Part shown: positions 1-5,897 of the stretch, piece by piece | How positions within the stretch are numbered: the stretch's first letter is position 1 | How the letters are laid out: every line of letters begins with the position of its first letter | Assembly (NCBI GenBank): GCA_016934225.1 | Contig: JAFGTH010000042.1 | Coordinates: 1 to 8,638, forward strand | Length of the DNA stretch: 8,638 nt | Reading direction: 5' to 3' | Source of the DNA: Lentisphaerota bacterium | Lineage (GTDB): Bacteria > Verrucomicrobiota > Kiritimatiellia > UBA8416 > JAFGTH01 | Program-made: the position numbers and the translations under genes | The notes under the pieces: generated by a model | Databases searched by the model: none | Seen by the model: only the letters and a program-made list of their open reading frames with translations | Told to the model about the DNA's origin: nothing

Positions 1-1140
1 ATACGCGCCTGTGGCAACATTGACCGTGTCGCCGGCGATCATATTGTCGGCTGCATGTTGAATAGTCTGCCAGGGCGTACCGGAGTTTTGTGCCTGTTCT
101 TTTGTGTAAGCATCACTGCCTGTCGTCGCGACATAGTAAGTATTACCGGACACCGGAATGGTGCTTACTCCCTGTTTGCCGATATCGCGTCCATTCTCAC
201 CCGCGCCCAGAAGAGGCGAGTTCGCATAAACCAACACAGGATCAAAGTTCACCATATTTACATAACCCGGACAGCCTTCAATATTGTTTGCGCAATCGCT
301 CAGCGCGTTAATCGCGGTCGCCCCGCGCAGTGCGCCTGCGCTCTCGGTCATATCGTAATATTCACCCTGCCCATTCTTATAAACAAGACAATGGTTCAAT
401 GTCACAACATGTGTTGCCTTAACCTCGTACACTCCGTAATAGACGTTTCCGGCGATCACGCAATTGCGAATATTGATTGTACTGCCAGAATCAATGCCCT
501 TATACCCGTTTTGGCCATTGCCAATTATCGCACAGTCAATAATATCCGCAAATGTACTCTGGTCAAAAACAATGCCATCGGCTGTATTTCTGTATATAGC
601 GCAATTTGTGATGATAATTCCGGACAGATCATGTCGCTCCCGTGAGATACCCTGGTAGTTGCCGTAGATATAGCAATCCTCAACTGTATAATTCTCCGGT
701 CCGGCTATCGTATACAGCAGAATCCCAGAATCGTGCCGGCCATAACCCATTGTTGCGCCAGTCAGTCTGAAACCTTTTACATGAAAGTTCTGCGACTGAG
801 CTAATCCAATGCAGTTCGTACGGGCGCCTTCCACATCAATTATCGGATAGTTAACGCCTTCCAGAACATTATACGCTCCGTTGGTGCCAGCATGTGCGCT
901 GGTAAAGATCACCTGTTCATTGTATGTTCCGTTGGTGACCATTATGGTATGGCCACCCTGGACGACCGCGTTGGTGACGCCCAGCTCTGTTACGGCGTCC
1001 GCGATATTCGTGAAGGCTGTTGCCCATGTTGTGCCGTCCCACGGCCCGCCGGTGTTTGACTGATCCACGTAAATCGTCGCCGCACCGGAATTTATTGCAA
1101 GACCGATAATACCGAACAAGAATACCAGTTTGTTTTTCAT
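1..1140 (-). CDS. Secreted right-handed parallel beta-helix protein, 5' part (3' end outside window)
   Basis: Translating the complement from ATG at 1138-1140 gives 380 codons with no stop to the window edge, so the gene is partial at its C-terminus. Residues 1-21 look like a Sec signal peptide: two lysines near the start, a hydrophobic core LVFLFGIIGLAI, then NSGAA. A short domain beginning TIYVDQSNTGG with PWDGTTWATAF follows. Residues about 120-260 form parallel beta-helix coils, each carrying an (N/D/H)C-x-(I/V) step. Residues 280-323 (SDCANNIEGCPGYVN, then NSPLLGAG) resemble the closing segment seen in such proteins of PVC bacteria. A second module opens at about 334 with YYVATTGSD, PWQTIQHAAD and GDTVNVATGAY, the DUF1565 pattern. 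Folds of this kind occur in polysaccharide lyases and surface adhesins; no catalytic residue can be assigned here. The start is backed by a GGGG ribosome site at 1145-1148. The fold is fairly sure, the substrate unknown. Confidence 0.85.
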   Translation of the reverse strand, partial: MKNKLVFLFGIIGLAINSGAATIYVDQSNTGGPWDGTTWATAFTNIADAVTELGVTNAVVQGGHTIMVTNGTYNEQVIFTSAHAGTNGAYNVLEGVNYPIIDVEGARTNCIGLAQSQNFHVKGFRLTGATMGYGRHDSGILLYTIAGPENYTVEDCYIYGNYQGISRERHDLSGIIITNCAIYRNTADGIVFDQSTFADIIDCAIIGNGQNGYKGIDSGSTINIRNCVIAGNVYYGVYEVKATHVVTLNHCLVYKNGQGEYYDMTESAGALRGATAINALSDCANNIEGCPGYVNMVNFDPVLVYANSPLLGAGENGRDIGKQGVSTIPVSGNTYYVATTGSDAYTKEQAQNSGTPWQTIQHAADNMIAGDTVNVATGAY

Positions 1141-1144
1141 AATG

Positions 1145-1149
1145 CCCCT
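1145..1149 (-). promoter_or_regulatory. Ribosome binding site of the beta-helix gene
   Basis: The minus strand reads AGGGG four bases before the ATG at 1140. It fixes the start directly ahead of the signal peptide. Confidence 0.6.
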
Positions 1150-1215
1150 ATCTATCGTGTTTTGCTCAAACGACATATTTCCTGAGTTATCGTTTAATAT
1201 CCAAGAATCACGATT

Positions 1216-1245
1216 ATTGTATCACCGATTGCTTTCTGTAGGCAA
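1216..1245 (-). promoter_or_regulatory. Sigma70-like promoter for the beta-helix gene
   Basis: The minus strand has TTGCCT at 1245-1240 (4 of 6 to TTGACA) and TACAAT at 1221-1216 (5 of 6 to TATAAT), with an 18-nt spacer. Transcription would begin near 1209, leaving a 5' leader of about 70 nt. The site lies just downstream of the operon terminator, as expected for an independent gene. It is called by motif only. Confidence 0.5.
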
Positions 1246-1250
1246 GAAGC

Positions 1251-1282
1251 AAAAACGCGGCTTTTAGCGGGCGAAAAGGCCG
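1251..1282 (-). terminator. Intrinsic terminator of the ftsK-rimO-deacylase operon
   Basis: On the minus strand, CGGCCTTTT (1282-1274) pairs with AAAAGCCG (1265-1258). This gives an 8-bp stem with one bulged C and an 8-nt loop, followed by a run of five T at 1255-1251. It lies about 50 nt past the deacylase stop codon. The stem is part A-T and the bulge weakens it, so termination may be partial. Confidence 0.5.
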
Positions 1283-1332
1283 ATTTTCACGGAAAGTTCG
1301 GAGCAATCCGGAAAAACAACAATGGCCTGATT

Positions 1333-2892
1333 TCAGAGCATTCGACCGGCGCGACTGCCGGTAAGAACGCCGTTTGCGACTGTTAACGTGCCGTTGATCA
1401 GCACGTGCTCTATTCCGACGGCAAGCTGATGCGGCGCAGCATATGACGCGCGATCAGAGACAATGTCTTGATTCAACACTACAATATCGGCGAAACAACC
1501 TTTCTCTATCCGGCCTCTGTTGGTAAGACGAAAATGGGACGCAGGAAGCGAGGTCATTTTTCGAATGGCCTCTTCAACAGCAACCGTTTTGCCGTCCAAA
1601 GCCATTCTCAGAAATTTCGGAAAACTGCCATAAGCGCGCGGGTGCGGATAATCCTCGCTTAACGGTCCGGTCGGCGCGCGTAACGAAGCGTCGGTGCCCA
1701 ACATGACATATTCCTGCGCCAGTATCCGTAGCATATTTGATTCGCTCATTCCGCCGAAAAACGCGCCTGTACACAGCTCATCCGTTTCGGCAAAATACAA
1801 CGCAGCGTCAACCGGATGCATGCCAAGCTGTTTCGCCGCGTTTGTCAAAACACATCCCTGAAATCGGCGATTAGCCGGATTATGCGTTGAGCCTATAGTA
1901 ATTGAGTCCCAGTAGTCATCGGTGTGCGATTGCAGCAATTCGGATCGAAGCCGCGCTCGATTCGCGTCGTTTTTTAACCGTTCAAGCGCGCTTTTGCGTC
2001 CGCCCTCTTCGGCCCACACAGGAAAAATCATATCCAAATCCGTACTTGACGCGGTGTAGGGATAACGGTCAGCGGCAATTTCCACACCCGCATCTCGCGC
2101 CCGCGCAATTGTTTCAAGCGCATTATCTATCAGACCCCAGTTTTTTTTGCCCGCTGTTTTGAGATGTGAAATTTCCGTTCTGATTTCCGCTTCCTGAGCG
2201 ATAGCGATTGTTTCCTCAATAGCTTCAATAAGCCGACTGCCTTCGCTCCGCATATGGCTTGCGTATATACCGTTCCGCGACGCTGCCACAAGCGCCAAAG
2301 CCACAATTTCTTCGCGAGACGCGGATGAAGCCGGTGTGTAAATCAATCCGGTGCTCAACCCCCTGCCTCCTTCATCAAGGCTCTGTTCAAACAATCTAAT
2401 CATGACGCTCAGCTCGGATTCAGTAACCGGTCTGTTTTCGTAACCGGCGGCAGCCACGCGTAATGTGTTATGTCCTATAAGGAGCACGACGTTGGGAGCA
2501 GGTCTGATGTTTTCCAATAACTTCCTGTATTCCGCGACGCTGCTCCATGTTCCCGGGTATTTTTTGTCAAGCCAGTCCGAAGGCATATGATATTCGCCCA
2601 CCAACGGAGCGGCAGAGGCGCCGCAATTGCCGACGATTTCCGTTGTGATTCCCTGATATATTTTGCTGTGCGCTGACGGTTCGATAAGTAAATAAGCGTC
2701 GGAATGGGAATGAGCATCTATGAAGCCCGGACACACCATATGCCCCTGAGCGTCAATCGTAATTTCAGTTTCCGCCGAGGATAAATCGCCAATATCAACG
2801 ATTTTGTCGTCGGCAATGCCTATATCGCCGAATGTGCCTGTTTTGCCGGAGCCGTCATAGACCAGTCCATTTGTTATTTTGATGCTGAACAT
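1333..2892 (-). CDS. N-acyl-D-amino-acid deacylase (D-aminoacylase), amidohydrolase superfamily
   Basis: This 519-residue protein has the usual length and layout of D-aminoacylases: a small beta-sandwich at both ends around a metal-dependent TIM barrel. Enzymes of this family hydrolyse N-acyl-D-amino acids to a carboxylate and a free D-amino acid. The visible metal and catalytic set appears complete: HSHSD at 61-65 (the HxH motif), the bridging cysteine C90 in GNCGASAAPL, H213 in ASHMRSEG, H243 with K245 in SHLK, and D401 in GTDAS. The C-terminal part has GRIEKGCFADIVVL at about 460-472, the strand that returns to the sandwich domain. The start is ATG at 2892, 14 nt after the previous stop, with only a poor ribosome site, which suggests translational coupling. 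The D-acyl preference (general, D-Glu or D-Asp) cannot be read from sequence. There is no signal peptide, so it is probably cytoplasmic. A dihydroorotase-like or other amidohydrolase is less likely because of the GNCG cysteine. Confidence 0.9.
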   Translation of the reverse strand: MFSIKITNGLVYDGSGKTGTFGDIGIADDKIVDIGDLSSAETEITIDAQGHMVCPGFIDAHSHSDAYLLIEPSAHSKIYQGITTEIVGNCGASAAPLVGEYHMPSDWLDKKYPGTWSSVAEYRKLLENIRPAPNVVLLIGHNTLRVAAAGYENRPVTESELSVMIRLFEQSLDEGGRGLSTGLIYTPASSASREEIVALALVAASRNGIYASHMRSEGSRLIEAIEETIAIAQEAEIRTEISHLKTAGKKNWGLIDNALETIARARDAGVEIAADRYPYTASSTDLDMIFPVWAEEGGRKSALERLKNDANRARLRSELLQSHTDDYWDSITIGSTHNPANRRFQGCVLTNAAKQLGMHPVDAALYFAETDELCTGAFFGGMSESNMLRILAQEYVMLGTDASLRAPTGPLSEDYPHPRAYGSFPKFLRMALDGKTVAVEEAIRKMTSLPASHFRLTNRGRIEKGCFADIVVLNQDIVSDRASYAAPHQLAVGIEHVLINGTLTVANGVLTGSRAGRML

Positions 2893-2906
2893 TGCTTTGG
2901 TTATAA

Positions 2907-3512
2907 TTAACTGACATTCGGATTCTGTGCCGTTTTTCCCGCATTTGATATTGCAGCAGTAAGAAGTGTACTATCGGCGGTTTCGTTATCATTTTTCGTT
3001 TCCGCGGTGTTCCTGTTGTCGGCGCCCAGCAAGGTTATTACCTGATTTTGTACTTCTTCCAGTTTATCCAATTGAAGACGCGGATCCGGAACAAGAAAAG
3101 TTTCGCCTGTTCTCCGATGTTCGTACACTCTGATCATGATTCCGTCTTCCCGGGTTTGCACGTCTTTTTCTATAAGCATCCGTTTGCGTTCCAGCATTAC
3201 TGCGAGGATGTACATGACGTTGATGTTGGTTTTGTCGTCCTCCGCCATAAGTTTTCGTAACAGTGATTCGGCCGTCTCTTTTTTCAATGCTTCTTCCGGT
3301 TCCGGAGGCGGGAATCTGAATGTTCCTTGCCAACTGCTATAGGGAACGCTATCCATATTCTTTGACTCCCAACACTTCGCGCAGTAGTCACGGCGAACGT
3401 AACCATCTTCACTGCGCATAAGCGCCGAGAAATACGGTTCCATATCCTGGAAAGGTGTTTCGCATCCCTGGCAAACATCGCATCTCGTTTTAATATCCCA
3501 ATCTTGCGCCAT
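2907..3512 (-). CDS. Conserved hypothetical protein with an N-terminal CxxC...CxxC putative zinc site
   Basis: The 201-residue product starts at ATG 3512, with AGG six bases upstream, 21 nt after the rimO stop. C14-x2-C17 and C44-x2-C47, plus C11, suggest a treble-clef or ribbon-like zinc site. The surrounding motif is CQGCETPFQDMEPYFSAL and then RRDYCAKCWE. Residues 70-115 are helical and charged (EPEEALKKETAESLLRKLM, then MYILAVMLERKRMLI). Residues 125-150 (MIRVYEHRRTGETFLVPDP) look like two strands. The last 35 or so residues are polar and low in complexity. I do not recognise a named family, though the layout resembles uncharacterised proteins of PVC bacteria. There is no signal peptide or membrane segment. 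Placement after rimO gives no certain clue; a role tied to translation or to protein assembly is only a guess. Confidence 0.75.
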   Translation of the reverse strand: MAQDWDIKTRCDVCQGCETPFQDMEPYFSALMRSEDGYVRRDYCAKCWESKNMDSVPYSSWQGTFRFPPPEPEEALKKETAESLLRKLMAEDDKTNINVMYILAVMLERKRMLIEKDVQTREDGIMIRVYEHRRTGETFLVPDPRLQLDKLEEVQNQVITLLGADNRNTAETKNDNETADSTLLTAAISNAGKTAQNPNVS

Positions 3513-3533
3513 TTTAACCTGTTTGTTATTCGA

Positions 3534-4877
3534 TTAAATACATATCGCTTTCATATCATAGTCAGATTGCGCAGTGTACTTAACCGTTTTGAATTTGCCA
3601 ATGTCTTCCTGGCCTGCTCCTTCCACGATAATTTCTCCATCCGCCTCCGGAGCGAGCCGGTATGAACGACCCGCGCATGTTTTCCCCTCAAACAATATGC
3701 GATCCAGAAGCACTTTGTCTTGTTGTCCGACAAGTTTTTTCTGTTTGTTTGCAACAATTTCGGCCTGAGCCGCAAGCAATTCTTCGCGTCTTTTTTCCGC
3801 CGTTTTTTTGTCCGTTTTCGCTTTTATGGCTATCGCGGGTGTCTTTTCTTCGGGAGAAAAGACAAATGCTCCAAGGTGGTCAAATTCCGTATTTTTGATA
3901 AATTCCAGAAGATGTTGGAAATGTTCCCTGTTCTCGCCGGGAAACCCAACCAGGCATGTTGTTCGGAGAATAACATCAGGCAATTGGCTGCGAATTGTGT
4001 CTATTAATTGCGGCATATGTTTGATGGTATCGGCTCGACGCATTGTGCGCAGGATATTCGGATGACTATGTTGAATCGGCAAATCGAGGTAATGGCATAC
4101 CTGTTTGGTTTCGGCCATTGCTGCCAAGAGTTCGTCGGTGACATTCGAAGGGTAACCGTACAACAAACGGATCCAGAAGTCGCCGCCGATATTCCCGATG
4201 CGTCTTAAAAGGCTGGCCAGAGTTATTTTGCCGCCGAGGTCTTTGCCGTACGATGTTATATCCTGTGAAATGATATCCAGTTCTTTAAAGCCACGACTCA
4301 ACAAATCTTCCGCTTCGCGCACAATATCATCGGGCAGCCGCGAACGATATGCGCCTCGTATTGCCGGAATTGCGCAAAACGAGCATTTATGATTGCATCC
4401 CTCCGCGATTTTGACATACGCATATGCGCCGCCGCTGAACACAACGCTGTCTTTGCGCGGCTCGAAAAGGCGCTTTGCTTTCGGCGACACGCGATAAACC
4501 GAATGTCCTTCATATACTTTTCTTACAACATCTGCAATTTCCAGGAGATTGTCCAATCCTATGAAAGCATCCACTTCCGGCATTTCTTGTTTAAGTTCAT
4601 CGCGGTATCGTTGGATCATACAACCAGCAACGATTACGGCCCGACAACGTCCTTTGGCTTTAAGCGCGCATGCATCAAAAATGGCGTCTATGGATTCTTT
4701 GCGTGCGTCTTCGATAAAGGCGCAGGTATTGACGATCACCACATCCGCATTTTCTGGTGTAGCTGCCAGGGTAATGTTATTCGCGATCAATTCGCCGGCC
4801 ATAATCTGGGAATCAACCAGATTTTTGGCGCAACCCATGCTAAAAAAGCCCACAGAAACGGGCTTTGTCTGAGACAA
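3534..4877 (-). CDS. rimO: Ribosomal protein S12 methylthiotransferase RimO
   Basis: RimO is a radical-SAM enzyme that adds a methylthio group to an aspartate of ribosomal protein S12, using two [4Fe-4S] clusters. Numbered from TTG at 4877, the UPF0004 cluster cysteines are C16 (SMGCAKNLVDS), C52 (VNTCAF) and C86 (AGCMIQRY). The radical-SAM triad is C161, C165 and C168 (GCNHKCSFCAIPAIRG). Other family motifs are YGYPSNVTDE, DLPIQHSHPNILRTMRR and CLVGFPGE. The TRAM domain fills about 378-447. NLVDS with AIPAIRG and a length of 447 favour RimO over MiaB. The start is uncertain: no ATG occurs in frame before residue 14. TTG 4877 gives SQTKPVSVGFFSMGC, matching the usual N-terminus. TTG 4898 and TTG 4955 are open alternatives. 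The stop TAA is at 3534. Confidence 0.92.
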   Translation of the reverse strand: MSQTKPVSVGFFSMGCAKNLVDSQIMAGELIANNITLAATPENADVVIVNTCAFIEDARKESIDAIFDACALKAKGRCRAVIVAGCMIQRYRDELKQEMPEVDAFIGLDNLLEIADVVRKVYEGHSVYRVSPKAKRLFEPRKDSVVFSGGAYAYVKIAEGCNHKCSFCAIPAIRGAYRSRLPDDIVREAEDLLSRGFKELDIISQDITSYGKDLGGKITLASLLRRIGNIGGDFWIRLLYGYPSNVTDELLAAMAETKQVCHYLDLPIQHSHPNILRTMRRADTIKHMPQLIDTIRSQLPDVILRTTCLVGFPGENREHFQHLLEFIKNTEFDHLGAFVFSPEEKTPAIAIKAKTDKKTAEKRREELLAAQAEIVANKQKKLVGQQDKVLLDRILFEGKTCAGRSYRLAPEADGEIIVEGAGQEDIGKFKTVKYTAQSDYDMKAICI

Positions 4878-4908
4878 TATTTCCGGACGGCGATTCAAGA
4901 CTGGGAAC

Positions 4909-5070
4909 TCATGGTTTAAAACGTAACATATTGTGCTGCAGTTGTTTCTCTGCAAATTTCGAACAAACTAATGCGGCGCGATTGTTGTCTGCCGCAAGCG
5001 TTTTTATCTGCTCGGTATTATACTGTTGTTCATACGGATGTTTCGCGATGCCGTATCGTATTACCTCCAT
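4909..5070 (-). CDS. Small ORF of 53 codons between the rodZ-like gene and rimO, function unknown
   Basis: The complement from ATG 5070 to TGA 4909 encodes a 53-residue protein. It begins MEVIRYGIAKHPYEQQYN, continues TEQIKTLAADNNRAALVC and ends QHNMLRFKP. AGGA lies 3-4 bases before the ATG, a short but usable spacing. The ORF starts 23 nt after the rodZ stop and fills most of a gap of about 215 nt in an otherwise tight operon. Composition looks protein-like: mixed charged and hydrophobic residues, probably helical from 19 to 47 and with a single cysteine. There is no signal peptide or membrane segment. I do not recognise it. It could be a real small protein, a leader that couples rodZ and rimO translation, or chance. 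Confidence 0.45.
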   Translation of the reverse strand: MEVIRYGIAKHPYEQQYNTEQIKTLAADNNRAALVCSKFAEKQLQHNMLRFKP

Positions 5071-5093
5071 AATTCCTGCGCCGACGGCTTGTC

Positions 5094-5897
5094 TTATTCA
5101 AAATACGGCGGCGGTGGCTCTGACGCAATTCGGAGAGGTTTTTCTGTTGCGACATCAGGAGCTGTTGTTGTTATGTCCGGTTTGCGCGCGCATTGACTAA
5201 GACCGGAAATCAAAAAGACAACAAGTATCAACAATGCAATACTGATGGAGACAATCTTCACGGGTGAATCGGCGATGGAAATGTTTGGCATTTGAAATTT
5301 GGGAATTTGAAATCCCGGTTTTGGCCATGATCCGCTGATATCCTTGAGTTTCTCCCGCACAGATTCTGTGCCTTGCCCCATCAGGCGGGAGACAATTGCG
5401 CCGTAGCCGACAATGATCGTTTTTGCTTTCGACCATATTTTATCGAAATCTATCAGCGGTTCGGCCGAAGGCGCTTTAGTCATTGTCGCCCTTCGCCTTT
5501 CGGTGCGCAGTTTTTCAGCTCTTGCAAAAAGATCTGCTTCTTCAGGCAGAGTATCTTGCTGTACTGACGGAGCGGACTGAGGTTTTTTTGAAGGAGACGG
5601 CAATTCCTCGATAATACTGTTCTCATCCATTATGTCTGGTTGCTGTACAGAAGGCGGAAGGCCGGGCGACATAAATCGTTCCACGTACTCATCAACGAGG
5701 GGTTTAGGATCCAAACCGACATGCCGGGCGTACATTTTAATGAATCCCTTGCCATAAATAGGCGCGGCAACGCGTCGGAAATCCTCGCGTTCGATGTCTT
5801 CGACAATCTGAACTTGCATTTGAGTCGCCGCAGCGACTTGCGATGCTGTCTCTTTTTTTGCCAGTCGTGCTTTACGCAGTATTTCACCAAGAGCCAT
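5094..5897 (-). CDS. RodZ-like membrane protein with N-terminal HTH (HTH_25) and a short C-terminus
   Basis: This 267-residue protein starts with MALGEILRKARLAKKETASQ, the helix-turn-helix of the RodZ family (HTH_25, about 1-72, including IEREDF and YGKGFIKMYARHVGLDP). In RodZ this domain binds MreB under the inner membrane and helps set cell shape. A long polar, Pro- and Ser-rich linker (77-150) and an amphipathic Trp/Lys stretch follow. An aromatic-proline segment (PGFQIPKFQMPNI) sits just before a single membrane span at 213-233. Only 34 residues remain outside, so the DUF4115 periplasmic domain of classical RodZ is absent. The stop TAA is at 5094. The start ATG at 5897 has a strong GGAGGAGG site and overlaps the ftsK stop by 14 nt. 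A gene of this type next to ftsK and rimO is common. A membrane-tethered transcription regulator is an alternative. Confidence 0.8.
   Translation of the reverse strand: MALGEILRKARLAKKETASQVAAATQMQVQIVEDIEREDFRRVAAPIYGKGFIKMYARHVGLDPKPLVDEYVERFMSPGLPPSVQQPDIMDENSIIEELPSPSKKPQSAPSVQQDTLPEEADLFARAEKLRTERRRATMTKAPSAEPLIDFDKIWSKAKTIIVGYGAIVSRLMGQGTESVREKLKDISGSWPKPGFQIPKFQMPNISIADSPVKIVSISIALLILVVFLISGLSQCARKPDITTTAPDVATEKPLRIASEPPPPYFE

Noticed and set aside
55..645. A 196-codon plus-strand frame
   Set aside because: It lies opposite the beta-helix gene, which on the minus strand has a signal peptide, repeats and a ribosome site. The plus-strand product has no recognisable domain.
1168..1195. 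Inverted repeat AAACGA/TCGTTT with a 16-nt loop in the leader of the beta-helix gene
   Set aside because: Six weak A/T-rich pairs with a large loop are expected by chance; no riboswitch-like conserved core is visible.
4389..4919. A 176-codon plus-strand frame
   Set aside because: It is antisense to rimO, whose cluster motifs prove the minus frame. Its product resembles no family.
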